DNA of 64,000 nucleotides. It comes from Serratia quinivorans (GTDB lineage: Bacteria; Pseudomonadota; Gammaproteobacteria; Enterobacterales; Enterobacteriaceae). Positions 22,969 to 33,425 of this stretch are shown here, one piece after another. Under the pieces are notes generated by a model. That model was not told where the DNA came from. It did no database searches and saw only the letters and a program-made list of their open reading frames with translations. The position numbers and the translations under genes were made by a program. The stretch covers positions 1,550,001 to 1,614,000 of the forward strand of contig UGYN01000002.1 in NCBI GenBank assembly GCA_900457075.1, written 5' to 3'. How positions within the stretch are numbered: position 1 is the stretch's first letter; each line of letters starts with the position of its first letter.

Positions 22969-23907
22969 TTAAACCGGTGTCTGTAGCCCGAAGAACTTCC
23001 GGGCCGTCACCACATCATTGGCGATTTGCTGCTTCAGCGCATCGAGCGAAGCAAAACGCTGTTCATTGCGCAATTTCGCGCGGAGCACCACGTCTATATG
23101 GCGCCCGTAAAGATCCATTGTGACATCCAGCAGGTGGACTTCCAGCTGCTGTCGCACGCCGGCAACGGTTGGGCGTGTACCAATATTGGCCACGCCGGGG
23201 AGCGGCTGGGGCCCCAGGCCATAAACTTCCACCGCATAGACTCCCTTCACCGGGGCAACCAGGCGTTTCAGCGGCAGGTTGGCGGTGGGAAAGCCGATGG
23301 TACGGCCCAGTTCGTCGCCGTGTACCACCCGACCAGAAATACTGTACGGATGGCCCAGCAGCGTTTCAGCCAATGCCAGGTCGTCATCGCGCAGCGCATT
23401 GCGGATCGCGGTGCTGCTGATGCGTTGATCGCCCTCGCGGAAGGTCGGCGTGCTAATCACTTCAAAACCGTATTCTTTCCCGGCTTTTTGCAATAGCGGA
23501 AAATCGCCCTGTCGGGTCGCGCCAAAGCGAAAATCATCCCCGACCATCAGGAATTTCACGCCCAGTTTCTCCACCAGCAGTTCGGCAACAAATGCCTGCG
23601 CCGTATTGGCAGCGAAACGCGGGTCGAACTTGACGCACAACAGGTAGTCAACGCCCGCCTGCGCCAGGTATTTGGCCTTGTCACGCAAACGCGTGAGGCG
23701 GGCCGGTGCCTTGTCCGCTGCAAACATTTCCAGCGGCTGCGGCTCAAAGATCATGACCATCACTGGCAGCCCGAGGCGTTGCCCCTCTTGTTTCAGCTGC
23801 TCCAGCAACGCCTGGTGACCGCGGTGTACGCCGTCAAAGTTGCCGATGGTGAGCACGCAACCATGGTGGCGTGCCCGGATATTGTGAATGCCGCGAATTA
23901 GCTCCAT
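22969..23907 (-). CDS. ribF: Bifunctional riboflavin kinase/FAD synthetase RibF
   Basis: This 312-residue protein starts [20 protein letters not shown]. The N-terminal nucleotidyltransferase domain carries [12 protein letters not shown] and the C-terminal kinase domain carries [14 protein letters not shown]. It converts riboflavin to FMN and FMN to FAD. It is the promoter-proximal gene of the ileS operon; rpsT is divergent, with a 390-bp gap between them. Confidence 0.97.
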   Translation of the reverse strand: MELIRGIHNIRARHHGCVLTIGNFDGVHRGHQALLEQLKQEGQRLGLPVMVMIFEPQPLEMFAADKAPARLTRLRDKAKYLAQAGVDYLLCVKFDPRFAANTAQAFVAELLVEKLGVKFLMVGDDFRFGATRQGDFPLLQKAGKEYGFEVISTPTFREGDQRISSTAIRNALRDDDLALAETLLGHPYSISGRVVHGDELGRTIGFPTANLPLKRLVAPVKGVYAVEVYGLGPQPLPGVANIGTRPTVAGVRQQLEVHLLDVTMDLYGRHIDVVLRAKLRNEQRFASLDALKQQIANDVVTARKFFGLQTPV

Positions 23908-24220
23908 AGCTGGCTCAAAACAGTGGAAATCGCCGGATTATACCTTGTACAGCGGTTAAGGTTAACCCGCGATTGGTGCCTTTATGTAATAGACATACCA
24001 TACCGGAGATAATCTGCAGGTGAAACGCCCTGACCGCAGTTTATCCGGCGCCATCCGTATGATTACCGACTGCGGCCAAGGGGTTGCGGTGACCCTGGCA
24101 AATCATTGGTGAATTTTCTCGCGAAACACTGTATTCCCACGACCGAAGCTGGTAAAATCCTGCGCCATCACAACGTAGCAAGTGCCGCCCGTACAAACGG
24201 CGCTTATTTGCACAAATTCA

Positions 24221-24249
24221 TTGACAAACGCAGGCCAAAAGGGCATATT
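24221..24249 (+). promoter_or_regulatory. rpsT promoter (proximal)
   Basis: TTGACA (24221-24226) and CATATT (24244-24249) are separated by 17 bp, about 50 bp before the rpsT start. The remaining 23908-24220 shows a possible further upstream promoter but no gene. Confidence 0.75.
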
Positions 24250-24297
24250 CCTCGGCCTTCGAATTGTCCTCAATAGAATATATTTGGGAGTTGTACC

Positions 24298-24558
24298 TTG
24301 GCTAATATCAAGTCAGCTAAGAAACGCGCCGTACAGTCTGAGAAGCGTCGTAAGCATAACGCTAGCGGCCGCTCAATGATGCGTACCTACATCAAGAAAG
24401 TAGAAGCTGCTATCGCCACTGGCGACAAAGAAGCTGCGCAAGCTGCTTACGCTGTAATGAAACCAATCGTGGACCGCAAGGCTGCTAAAGGCCTGATCCA
24501 CAAAAACAAAGCTGCACGCCATAAGTCAAACCTGTCGGCGCGCATCAACGCTTTGTAA
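24298..24558 (+). CDS. rpsT: Ribosomal protein S20, UUG start
   Basis: The 86-residue basic protein [20 protein letters not shown]... is S20 of the 30S subunit (E. coli 87). Translation begins at TTG 24298 after GGGAG; no ATG is in frame nearby. E. coli rpsT also uses UUG, and the weak start is tied to autogenous translational control by S20. It is divergent from ribF and ends in a strong bidirectional terminator shared with nhaR. Confidence 0.98.
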   Translation: MANIKSAKKRAVQSEKRRKHNASGRSMMRTYIKKVEAAIATGDKEAAQAAYAVMKPIVDRKAAKGLIHKNKAARHKSNLSARINAL

Positions 24559-24580
24559 TAAGCATCGTGTTGTCTGCTTG

Positions 24581-24609
24581 AAAAAAAACCGGCTCAGGCC
24601 GGTTTTTTT
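24581..24609. terminator. Bidirectional terminator between rpsT and nhaR
   Basis: CCGGC-TCAG-GCCGG is flanked by eight A on the left and seven T on the right, so it works for rpsT (+) and for nhaR (-). Confidence 0.9.
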
Positions 24610-24627
24610 ACGTCTGCATTACCCGGT

Positions 24628-25522
24628 CTAGTAAGCAAACAACGCAGAGAAGTCCTTGTTGCACACCCGCTGTACCGCCGGATGCTGGATCATGCGCTCG
24701 GCAAAGATGATGTAGTACTCTTCCTGCACGCTATCAATACGTCCAATCTCCACCACGTCATCATCGTTATAGGTATCCTGCGCATACAGCGTCGGCGCAA
24801 CGAAGATCGCGTTGTGGTACATGCCAAAAGTTTTCATCAGGGCCGCATCATCAAACTCGCCCAGGATCTCCACCTGAATGCCCTGGGTGTTAAACCAGTT
24901 CAGCAGTTTACGGCCCAACATTGAACGCCGACCCGGGATCAGCAGTTTTCGCTGTTCCAGACAGGCGGGGAACGGCAGATCCGGTGCCGGTTGGCGGCAG
25001 AAGAAACTGATACCGCATTCACCCAGCTTGAGCGAAAACAACCCTTCCTGCTGGCTGGAATCCACCGGGCAGTCTGACAGGATCATATCGAGCTTATGCT
25101 GACTGAGCTGCTCCAGCAGCATCTCATGCGTCGACTCAAAGCACCGCAGGTGAATTTGCTCATTATCCACCACTACCGCCGTCTCCAGCACCTGACTCAC
25201 CAAACGTTTGGACAACGCATCCGCTACCCCGACGTCAAACAGCAGGTTGGATTCCTTGCGGTAATTAACGATATCCAGCATTTCCTGGCTGAGCATAAAC
25301 ATCTTGTCGGCATAGCGAAAAACCAGTTGCCCCAATTCGGATGGCACCAGCCCCACGCCCCTGACGCTTGAACAGTTTGCCGTCCAAACGCTCCTCCAAC
25401 GCTTTGATCTGGCCGGTGATGGTCTGCGGTGTCAGAAACAAGGCTTCGGCGGCGCCGACCACCGAACCTTCCTTGCAGACCTGCCAGAAGTAGTAAAGGT
25501 GATTAAAGTTGATATGCGACAT
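24628..25522 (-). pseudogene. nhaR: NhaR, LysR-type activator of nhaA, broken by a +1 frameshift
   Basis: The N-terminal HTH begins at ATG 25522 ([19 protein letters not shown]) and reads to KLFKRQGRG, then goes out of frame. The remaining protein ([20 protein letters not shown] ... to the stop at 24628) continues in another frame. The break is in a run of four C at 25351-25354 (GGGG in sense); removing one base restores R-G-L-V-P-S-E-L-G, matching E. coli NhaR. Both parts are otherwise well conserved, so the lesion is recent or is a sequencing error. NhaR activates the Na+/H+ antiporter gene, here 205 bp upstream on the same strand. If real, sodium induction of nhaA would be lost. Confidence 0.9.
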
Positions 25523-25727
25523 CCTCACGAGGTGCTCTCCTTAACATTCCGTCATGGCAAAACTGCGGCCGTAACGAGCGACTAATGTCCTTTCCCTGTT
25601 TCAGACAACCTGTTGCTGCATTCGTCCCAAACAGAATGGCCGAAGCTGCGCATATTTTATCCTGCGCAGCTCCGACCAGCTATTGTATTGTAGTGAGTCC
25701 CCACGAACAGGGGATCCCCTAAAAGAG

Positions 25728-26894
25728 TTATCTGACTCGTGGTAACGACATGCGTAACAGACCATACCCGACCACCGCCGCCGTGGTTGACCCAATCAGG
25801 ATCCCCAGTCGCGAATAGGTGCTCAGTACAACATCCGCATCGCCAAAGGCCAGCGAAGCGATAAATATCGACATGGTGAAACCAATACCACAGAGCACGG
25901 AAACGGCAAACACCTGTTTGAAACCAATTCCTTCAGGTAGCCTCGCAATGCCCAGCTTCACTGCCAACAGGCTAAAGGTGAAGATGCCCAACGGCTTACC
26001 GATAAACAGGCCTGCCGCAATGCCCACCGGCAACAGTGAGGTCAGCCCGCTCAGTGACACGCCTTGTAATGAAACCCCGGCGTTGGCAAAGGCAAACAGC
26101 GGCAGTATCAGGAATGCCACCCACGGATGCAGTTCATGCTCCAGCGTCTCTGACGGCGACGGCCCTTTCTTCACGTTCAGCGGGATCATAAAGCCGATAA
26201 TAACCCCGGCCAGCGTCGCATGTACCCCGGACTTGAGGATAGCCACCCACAGTACCAGGCCGACAATCATATAAAGCGAGGTTTTGCCCACCCCGCGCCA
26301 GTTCATAAACGCCAGCACTGCAATAGAGGCTGCTGCCACGCCCAATGCCGCCATCGAGACTTCGTGGGTATAGAACAGCGCGATAATCACGATGACACCC
26401 AGGTCATCGATGATCGCCAGCGCCAACAGGAACACCTTCAGGCTGGTCGGCACGCGGTTACCCAATAGCGCCATCACTCCGAGGGCAAAGGCAATATCGG
26501 TTGCCGCCGGGATCGCCCATCCCTGACGAGTAACCTCGTCCGCCCCGTTGAACATCAGGTAAATCAATGCCGGTGCCAGCATGCCGCCCAGTGCGGCGAT
26601 CGCCGGGAACACGGCCTTGTCACGCCCGGCCAATGAACCTTGCATCAGCTCGCGCTTGACCTCCAGCCCGACCACCAGGAAAAAGATCGCCATCAGGCCG
26701 TCGTTAATCCACAACAGCAGTGGCTTGGCAATCTCCAGTGAGGACACTTTCACCATCACAGGCAAATTGAGGAAGGCGTGATAAATCCCCTGGGCTGGGG
26801 TATTGGCCATGATCAACGCGATAATCGCGGCTACGATCAGGATAATGCCGCCCGCGGCTTCCTGACGTAAAAATTGACGAATGATGTTGGTCAC
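25728..26894 (-). CDS. nhaA: Na+/H+ antiporter NhaA, GUG start
   Basis: A GTG at 26894 with GGAGAGA upstream gives 388 residues ([20 protein letters not shown]), exactly the E. coli length; a 16-codon upstream extension is not supported. Twelve hydrophobic segments are present. The ion-binding aspartates are in [19 protein letters not shown] and [20 protein letters not shown], and the conserved lysine is in [23 protein letters not shown] surroundings. It exchanges Na+ or Li+ for 2 H+ at the inner membrane, protecting against salt at alkaline pH. nhaR follows as in E. coli, but is frameshifted here. Confidence 0.96.
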   Translation of the reverse strand: MTNIIRQFLRQEAAGGIILIVAAIIALIMANTPAQGIYHAFLNLPVMVKVSSLEIAKPLLLWINDGLMAIFFLVVGLEVKRELMQGSLAGRDKAVFPAIAALGGMLAPALIYLMFNGADEVTRQGWAIPAATDIAFALGVMALLGNRVPTSLKVFLLALAIIDDLGVIVIIALFYTHEVSMAALGVAAASIAVLAFMNWRGVGKTSLYMIVGLVLWVAILKSGVHATLAGVIIGFMIPLNVKKGPSPSETLEHELHPWVAFLILPLFAFANAGVSLQGVSLSGLTSLLPVGIAAGLFIGKPLGIFTFSLLAVKLGIARLPEGIGFKQVFAVSVLCGIGFTMSIFIASLAFGDADVVLSTYSRLGILIGSTTAAVVGYGLLRMSLPRVR

Positions 26895-27073
26895 AATACG
26901 TCTCTCCAGAGCAGCGCAAGGCACAGACGGCCCTGCAGACAAAGTAATGGAATGAGTATAGACGCCGAATCACTTCGATAAAATACGTTTATAAATGCTT
27001 AAAACATCGTAAAAACCGATCTATAAGCGATTTATATCACACTTTAACCAGGGCTATTGGCGGAGGTTAAGCA

Positions 27074-27104
27074 ATAAAAAAACCCCGGTTTTGACGCCGG
27101 GGTT
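27074..27104 (-). terminator. Intrinsic terminator of dnaKJ
   Basis: AACCCCGG / CCGGGGTT arms with an eight-base loop are followed on the minus strand by a T-run, 27 bp after the dnaJ stop. Confidence 0.88.
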
Positions 27105-27131
27105 ATTCAGTACGCTAACGGAAACAGTAGC

Positions 27132-28259
27132 TTAGCGCGTCAGGTCGTCAAAAAACTTTTTCACCCCGTCGAAGAAGCTCTTCGAACGTGGGCTGTTTTT
27201 ATCACCGGAAGGGCCACCCAGGCTTTCTTCCAGTTCCTTCAGCAATTGCTTCTGCTTGTCGTTCAGGTTAACCGGGGTTTCTACCACCACACGGCACAGC
27301 AGGTCGCCCTGGCTGCCACCACGTACCGATTTGACACCCTTGCCGCGCATGCGGAACAGTTTGCCTGTCTGAGTCTCTGCCGGCACCTTCAGCTTCACAC
27401 GGCCATCCAGCGTCGGGACTTCAATCTCGCCGCCCAATGCCGCCATCGCGAAGTTAATCGGCACTTCACAGTACAGGTTATTGCCTTCGCGCTCGAAGAT
27501 AGGGTGCGCTTTCACCTGAACCTGAACGTACAGATCGCCTGCCGGCGCGCCGTGCTCACCTGCTTCACCCTCACCCGCCAGGCGGATGCGGTCACCGGTA
27601 TCAACGCCGGCCGGGATTTTCACCGACAGCGTTTTGGCTTTCTCTACCCGGCCGTGGCCGTGGCAGCTATTGCATGGGTCTTTGATGATCTGACCACGAC
27701 CATGACAGTGCGGACAGGCCTGCTGCACGGTAAAGAAGCCCTGGCGCATCTGCACCTGGCCCTGCCCGTGACAGGTTGGACAGGTCACCGGCGAGCTGCC
27801 CGGTTTCGCGCCGCTGCCGTGGCAAACGCCACACTCTTCCAGCGTCGGGATGCGGATCTCTTTGGTCACGCCACGAACCGCTTCCTCGAGGGACAGCTCC
27901 ATGTTGTAGCGCAGATCGGAACCGCGGCTGGCGCGCTGACGGCGGCCACCACCGAAGATGTCGCCAAATACGTCGCCAAAGATATCGCTGAATTCAGCAC
28001 CGCCGCCAAACCCGCCGCCGCCGCCCATACCGCCTTGTTCAAAGGCCGCATGGCCGTATTGATCGTAGGCCGCACGTTTTTGAGCGTCAGTCAGGATTTC
28101 GTAGGCTTCCTTGATCTCTTTAAACCTGGCTTCGGCGTCTTGCTCCTGGTTGCGGTCAGGATGGAATTTCATCGCCAGACGTTTATACGCCTTTTTGATC
28201 TCACGCTCTTCCGCCGTCTTGGAGACGCCGAGAATCTCGTAATAGTCTTTCTTCGCCAT
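27132..28259 (-). CDS. dnaJ: Hsp40 co-chaperone DnaJ
   Basis: The start [13 protein letters not shown] at ATG 28259 gives 375 residues. The domains are the J-domain with the HPD motif ([11 protein letters not shown]), a Gly/Phe-rich linker ([17 protein letters not shown]), and four CxxCxGxG zinc repeats ([32 protein letters not shown]). These are followed by the C-terminal client-binding domains. It delivers clients to DnaK and stimulates its ATPase. It is co-transcribed with dnaK (106-bp gap) and ends in a clear terminator. Confidence 0.98.
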   Translation of the reverse strand: MAKKDYYEILGVSKTAEEREIKKAYKRLAMKFHPDRNQEQDAEARFKEIKEAYEILTDAQKRAAYDQYGHAAFEQGGMGGGGGFGGGAEFSDIFGDVFGDIFGGGRRQRASRGSDLRYNMELSLEEAVRGVTKEIRIPTLEECGVCHGSGAKPGSSPVTCPTCHGQGQVQMRQGFFTVQQACPHCHGRGQIIKDPCNSCHGHGRVEKAKTLSVKIPAGVDTGDRIRLAGEGEAGEHGAPAGDLYVQVQVKAHPIFEREGNNLYCEVPINFAMAALGGEIEVPTLDGRVKLKVPAETQTGKLFRMRGKGVKSVRGGSQGDLLCRVVVETPVNLNDKQKQLLKELEESLGGPSGDKNSPRSKSFFDGVKKFFDDLTR

Positions 28260-28365
28260 TATTTCTGTAACCCTTAACATGCGTGCACGGGCGTAGAGTT
28301 GCCTCGACGCCCGTGCTGGTTTGCGGTAACGGCCTCTCGGCCGTTCCGTGCCCGCTTAAGGGCGA

Positions 28366-30279
28366 TTATTTTTTGTCTTTAACTTCTTCGAACTCAGCGT
28401 CAACCACGTCGTCGTCTTTCTGCGCCGCGTTGTCAGCACCGGCATCAGCACCTTGCTGAGCCTGCTGCGCCTGAGCCATTTCCAGCAGCTTGCCGGAAAC
28501 CTGCACCAGAGCCTGGGTCTTCGCTTCGATCTCGGCTTTATCTTCGCCTTTAACCGCTACTTCCAGATCTTTCAGCGCCGCTTCGATAGCCGTTTTGTCT
28601 TCCGCCGGCAGTTTATCGCCCGCTTCTTCCAACTGCTTACGAGTGCCGTGGATCAGGTGGTCGGCCTGGTTACGGGTCTGCACCAGCTCTTCGAACTTAC
28701 GGTCCGCTTCGGCGTTCACTTCGGCATCACGCACCATTTTCTGGATTTCTTCTTCGTTCAGACCGGAAGAAGCCTTGATGGTGATTTTCTGCTCACGGCC
28801 AGTATTCTTGTCTTTGGCAGACACGTGCAGAATACCGTCGGCGTCGATGTCGAAGGTCACTTCGATCTGCGCCATACCGCGTGCAGCAGCCTGGATGCCG
28901 TCCAGGTTGAACTGGCCCAGTGACTTGTTATCGTTAGCGCGTTTACGCTCACCCTGCAGCACATGGATGGTTACCGCAGACTGGTTGTCTTCAGCGGTAG
29001 AGAACACCTGGCTGTGCTTGGTCGGGATAGTGGTGTTTTTGGTGATCAGCGGAGTCATCACGCTGCCCATGGTTTCGATACCCAGCGACAGCGGGGTAAC
29101 GTCCAGCAGCAGAACGTCCTTCACATCACCGGCCAACACGCCGCCCTGTACCGCAGCACCCACCGCAACGGCTTCGTCCGGGTTAACGTCTTTACGCGGT
29201 TCTTTACCGAAGAAGTCAGCAACTTTCTTCTGAACCATTGGCATACGGGTCTGGCCACCGACCAGGATCACGTCCTGAATGTCGGAAACCGACAGGCCTG
29301 CGTCTTTCAGAGCTACTTTCAGCGGCTCGATAGAACGCGCAACCAGATCTTCAACCAGCGACTCGAGTTTTGCACGGGTCACTTTGATGTTCATGTGTTT
29401 TGGACCGCTCGCATCTGCAGTGATGTACGGCAGGTTAACGTCGGTCTGCTGAGCAGAAGACAGTTCAATCTTCGCTTTCTCAGCGGCTTCTTTCAGACGC
29501 TGCATCGCCAACGGATCGTTGCGCAGATCGAAACCTTGTTCTTTCTTGAACTCTTCCACCAGGTAGTTGATCAGGCGGCTGTCGAAGTCTTCACCACCCA
29601 GGTGGGTATCACCGTTGGTTGCCAGAACTTCGAAGGTTTTTTCGCCGTCAACTTCGTCGATTTCGATAATAGAGATATCGAAAGTACCGCCACCCAGGTC
29701 ATAAACCGCGATGGTACGGTTGCCGACTTCTTTGTCCAGGCCGTAAGCCAGGGCCGCAGCGGTCGGTTCGTTGATGATACGTTTTACTTCCAGACCTGCG
29801 ATACGGCCGGCGTCTTTGGTCGCCTGACGCTGTGCATCGTTGAAGTATGCAGGTACGGTGATAACCGCTTCAGTTACTGGTTCGCCCAGGTAATCTTCAG
29901 CCGTTTTCTTCATTTTCTTCAACACTTCAGCAGAGATCTGCGGAGGTGCTACACGCTGGCCTTTCACTTCAACCCATGCGTCGCCGTTATCAGCAGCCAC
30001 AATTTTGTACGGCATGATGTCTTTATCACGCTGCGCTTCTTCATCCTGGAAGCGACGGCCAATCAGGCGCTTAATCGCAAACAGGGTATTTTGTGGGTTG
30101 GTAACAGCCTGACGCTTAGCAGGTTGGCCAACCAGAATTTCACCATCCTGGGTATATGCGATGATCGAAGGTGTAGTACGGTCGCCTTCGCTGTTTTCCA
30201 GCACGCGCGCTTTACCACCATCCATAATTGCTACACAAGAGTTGGTAGTACCCAGGTCGATACCAATAATTTTGCCCAT
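28366..30279 (-). CDS. dnaK: Hsp70 chaperone DnaK
   Basis: The 637-residue protein begins [20 protein letters not shown]. It contains the actin-like ATPase blocks ([25 protein letters not shown]), the interdomain linker [12 protein letters not shown], the substrate-binding domain and the C-terminal EEVKDKK tail. It folds and protects proteins under stress and, with DnaJ and GrpE, controls sigma-32. A sigma-32 promoter lies about 125 bp upstream. The long open frame on the opposite strand is a known artefact of the dnaK codon pattern. Confidence 0.99.
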
Positions 30280-30405
30280 CTAAACGTCTCCACTAATAAA
30301 TTCATATTCGGTCAGGTTGCTAACCTATATGTGGGCAATTTTTTGTTTTTCAACTGCCCAACATTTCAGTCTTAGCCGCGGTCAGCAACTGCGGTTGCAA
30401 ATAAG

Positions 30406-30434
30406 ATGGGGTCATACAACCGAGCATCAAGGGG
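30406..30434 (-). promoter_or_regulatory. Sigma-32 heat-shock promoter of dnaKJ
   Basis: On the minus strand CCCCTTGATG (30434-30425) and GACCCCAT (30413-30406) match the heat-shock -35 and -10 elements with the same 13-bp CTTGATG-to-CCCCAT spacing as E. coli dnaK P1. The leader is about 115-120 nt. The 324-bp region to satP holds no gene. Confidence 0.88.
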
Positions 30435-30603
30435 CAGGACAAAAAAAAATTCTTTTTTATCGTCACTCAGATCATTGTTTCCTGTTCTGGGGATCATTAT
30501 GATGCCGCGCGCTCTGATGGAAGTTATCAACTTTTCGGCCATTCAGACCATATATGAATTTACTTCACTGTTTCCGTTAATTTTCTGTTATTGCAGAGGA
30601 CTT

Positions 30604-31203
30604 ATGCACACCAACAAGTTGGCGAATCCCGGCCCTCTCGGCCTGATGGGCTTCGGGATGACCACCGTCTTGCTGAACCTGCACAACGCGGGCTTTTTCC
30701 CATTGAACTCCGCCATTATCAGCATGGGGATTTTCTTCGGTGGACTGGCCCAGATTATGGCCGGCCTGCTGGAATACAAGAAAGGCAACACCTTCGGGAT
30801 GACGGCCTTTATCTCTTACGGCAGCTTCTGGCTGAGCCTGGTCGGGTTGCTGTTGCTGCCGCGTCTGGGTCTGGCGGAACCGACCGATGCCGGCGTGCTG
30901 GGGATTTACCTGGCACTGTGGGGCGTCTTCACGCTGTTCATGTTTTTCGGCACTCTGCGCGCCAACCGCGTGCTGCAGTTCGTGTTCGGCAGCCTGACGC
31001 TGCTGTTCGCTCTGCTGGCCATCGGTAACATCACCGGCAACCCTGCGCTGCTGAACTTTGCCGGCTACGAAGGCATCATCTGCGGTGCCAGCGCCATTTA
31101 CCTGGCCATGGCGGAAGTGCTCAACGAGCAGTTTGGCCGCACGGTGCTGCCGATTGGCGAGCCAACAGTCGACAATGTGGAACCAATTCGGGCAGTGGCA
31201 TAA
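30604..31203 (+). CDS. satP: Acetate/succinate transporter SatP (YaaH family)
   Basis: ATG 30604 with GAGGA three bases upstream gives 199 residues starting [20 protein letters not shown]; the much longer open frame upstream runs through the dnaK promoter and is not real. Six hydrophobic segments and the family signature [14 protein letters not shown] identify an AceTr-family succinate-acetate/proton symporter. The C-terminal tail after [13 protein letters not shown] is about ten residues longer than in E. coli. It is divergent from dnaK and ends in a strong terminator. Confidence 0.95.
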   Translation: MHTNKLANPGPLGLMGFGMTTVLLNLHNAGFFPLNSAIISMGIFFGGLAQIMAGLLEYKKGNTFGMTAFISYGSFWLSLVGLLLLPRLGLAEPTDAGVLGIYLALWGVFTLFMFFGTLRANRVLQFVFGSLTLLFALLAIGNITGNPALLNFAGYEGIICGASAIYLAMAEVLNEQFGRTVLPIGEPTVDNVEPIRAVA

Positions 31204-31224
31204 ACGCCACTGGCCTGAAACCAG

Positions 31225-31256
31225 AAGCCCTGCGGTTGATTGCAGGGCTTTTTTTT
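31225..31256 (+). terminator. Intrinsic terminator of satP
   Basis: AAGCCCTGC / GCAGGGCTT arms and a T-run of eight, 22 bp after satP. The T-run touches the stop codon of the convergent transporter gene. Confidence 0.9.
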
Positions 31257-32563
31257 CAGCTGTAGGAACCGGCGCGCTGTGCCTTGGTTTCGCTGTTTAG
31301 ATCGCGATGCAGGTAGATCCCCAACAGCAGTCCGATGCCCGACAGCGCCAGTACATAGTAAGCGGGCGCTAACGGGGTTAACTTCATGATCAACGTCACA
31401 AATATTGGGGTTAAACCGCCAAAAATGGCGTATGCGACATTATATGAGAACGAAATCCCGGTAAATCGCACTTCCGCCGGAAAAGCCCGCACCATCACGT
31501 AGGGGACCGCGCCCACTACGCCTACGCTGAAACCCACCAGCGCGTAACAGGCGAACAGCATTTCCGGGTGTTCGCCCACCGTCCGATAAAATAACCAACT
31601 GCAACCGGCCAGCAGCAGGCTGCCGACGATAAAGGTTTTACTCGCGCCAAAGCGATCCGCCGACAAGCCGGCGATGATGCAACCGGCGATCAGCATGATG
31701 GTGGCGATGCTATTGGCCTGCAACGATAACGCCGGGGCGATACCAAACTGTTTTTGCAGGTAGGTCGGGGTCATCAGGATCACCACCACAATGCCGGCGG
31801 ACAATAGCCAGGTCAGCAGCATCGACACCACCACTTCCTTGCGATGATTGAGCACCACCGATTTCAACGGCAGCTCTTCTGCCAGGGCCTTACGCGCCTG
31901 CATCTCGATGAAGATCGGCGTTTCCTGCAGCCAGCGGCGCAGGTACATCGCCACCAGGCCGAAAATGCCGCCCAGCAGGAACGGGATGCGCCAGCCACCG
32001 TCAATAATGGTCTGTTGACTGAGCGTGGTGTTGATTACCGTCGCCACCAACGAACCCAACAGGATGCCGACGGTCAGGCCGGCAGTCAGCGTGCCGCAGG
32101 CAAAACCGATGCGCCGACGCGGCACGTGTTCAGCCACAAACACCCAGGCCCCCGGCACCTCGCCACCGATCGCCGCCCCTTGCAGCACACGCATCAGCAG
32201 CAGCAACAGCGGTGCGGCAATGCCGATGCTGGCATAGGTCGGTAACAGACCCATCGCCAATGTCGGCAACGCCATCAGCAAAATACTCAGGCTGAACATT
32301 TTTTTGCGGCCGACCAGATCGCCGAAGTGCGCCATCACGATGCCGCCCAGCGGGCGGGCCAGATAACCGGCGGCAAAAATGCCGAAGGTTTGCACCTGAC
32401 GTAGCCATTCCGGCATATCCGCCGGGAAAAACAGCTCGCCCATCACCGCCGCAAAGAAGACAAAAATGATGAAATCATAGAACTCCAGCGCACCGCCCAG
32501 GGCAGCTAACGTCAGAGTTTTGTAGTCTTGCCGGTTTAACCGGCGATTATTATCGTGAGGCAT
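31256..32563 (-). CDS. MFS transporter, metabolite:H+ symporter (MHS) family
   Basis: The 435-residue protein has about 12 hydrophobic segments and the MHS family pattern: TLTLAALGGALEFYDFIIFV at the first helix, FGIFAAGYLARPLGGIVMAH in helix 2-3 followed by FGDLVGRKK, and GAAIGGEVPGAWVFVAEHVP in helix 4-5. Relatives carry organic acids, shikimate, citrate, proline or betaine with protons. The gene is not at this place in E. coli, where satP and mog are neighbours, so it is a local insertion. No catabolic partner is adjacent, and the substrate is open. Confidence 0.85.
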   Translation of the reverse strand: MPHDNNRRLNRQDYKTLTLAALGGALEFYDFIIFVFFAAVMGELFFPADMPEWLRQVQTFGIFAAGYLARPLGGIVMAHFGDLVGRKKMFSLSILLMALPTLAMGLLPTYASIGIAAPLLLLLMRVLQGAAIGGEVPGAWVFVAEHVPRRRIGFACGTLTAGLTVGILLGSLVATVINTTLSQQTIIDGGWRIPFLLGGIFGLVAMYLRRWLQETPIFIEMQARKALAEELPLKSVVLNHRKEVVVSMLLTWLLSAGIVVVILMTPTYLQKQFGIAPALSLQANSIATIMLIAGCIIAGLSADRFGASKTFIVGSLLLAGCSWLFYRTVGEHPEMLFACYALVGFSVGVVGAVPYVMVRAFPAEVRFTGISFSYNVAYAIFGGLTPIFVTLIMKLTPLAPAYYVLALSGIGLLLGIYLHRDLNSETKAQRAGSYS

Positions 32564-32687
32564 AGGGTACCGTCGGAGGAAACTGTGAAAATAAAAGCCA
32601 GCGGCTTTCTGTAAACGAATCCTTACTATAACGGCAAATTATTTTCACACCAGATCGGCTAGCGCTAATCTCACAAAAGGCTGAAAT

Positions 32688-33275
32688 TTAGAGGTTTATC
32701 TCGCGACGCGCATTCTTCGGACGAAATGCTGCTACCACTGCCGCCTCGGTTTCCACATAGGGCCCCTCAAGCAACTGTATGCAGTACGGCACGCTGGCGA
32801 AGATGCCATGCACCACCACCTTGCCCTGCTCGTCCTTAACCCCTTCCAGCGTTTCCTTGATCGACTTGGGTTGCCCCGGCAGGTTGATGATCAATGCCTG
32901 CTTGCGGATTGCCCCCACCTGACGTGAAAGAATGGCCGTTGGCACATAGTGTAGGCTGATTTGACGCATTTGCTCGCCGAAGCCGGGCATCACGCGATCG
33001 GCAATGGCCAAGGTGGCGTCAGGCGTCACGTCGCGGCGCGCGGGGCCGGTACCACCGGTGGTCAGCACCAGATGGCAGCCCATTTCATCCACCAGCTCAC
33101 ACAGGGTTTGTTCGATCAACGTCTGCTCATCGGGGATCAGGCGGGTCTCCAGCTTAAACGGAGTGCTCAGCGCGCCAGTCAGCCATTCCTCCAGTGCCGG
33201 TATCCCTTTGTCCTGGTAAACGCCGCCGGAAGCGCGGTCAGAAACGGAAACCAAACCAATACGTAATATGTCCAT
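32688..33275 (-). CDS. mog: Molybdopterin adenylyltransferase Mog (MogA)
   Basis: The 195-residue protein has the E. coli length and starts MDILRIGLVSVSDRASGGVY. The MoaB/Mog signature TTGGTGPARRDVTPDA is complete, as is LPGQPKSIKE. It adenylylates molybdopterin before molybdenum insertion by MoeA. A single gene between the MHS transporter and talB; mog-talB adjacency is conserved in enterics. Confidence 0.97.
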   Translation of the reverse strand: MDILRIGLVSVSDRASGGVYQDKGIPALEEWLTGALSTPFKLETRLIPDEQTLIEQTLCELVDEMGCHLVLTTGGTGPARRDVTPDATLAIADRVMPGFGEQMRQISLHYVPTAILSRQVGAIRKQALIINLPGQPKSIKETLEGVKDEQGKVVVHGIFASVPYCIQLLEGPYVETEAAVVAAFRPKNARREINL

Positions 33276-33380
33276 GCGTAACCTCTACAGCCTGATGGGG
33301 TTCGGACGGGTTCGCTTCCCGCCCTATTTTCAATCTTGAGAGTATAAAGTGTCTGCCTGCCTGCGGGATCTGCAGGCATA

Positions 33381-33407
33381 AAAAAAGGTGGCCTAAGCCA
33401 CCTTTTT
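33381..33407. terminator. Terminator of talB (symmetrical)
   Basis: AAAAAGGTGGC-CTAA-GCCACCTTTTT is a near-perfect palindrome with A and T tracts on both sides, 19 bp after the talB stop. Confidence 0.9.
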
Positions 33408-33425
33408 CTGCGCTGATTGCCGGAA

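Noticed and set aside
28963..30375. 470-residue open frame antisense to dnaK
   Set aside because: Long antisense frames opposite dnaK are a known by-product of its codon usage; no start signal and dnaK is fully conserved.
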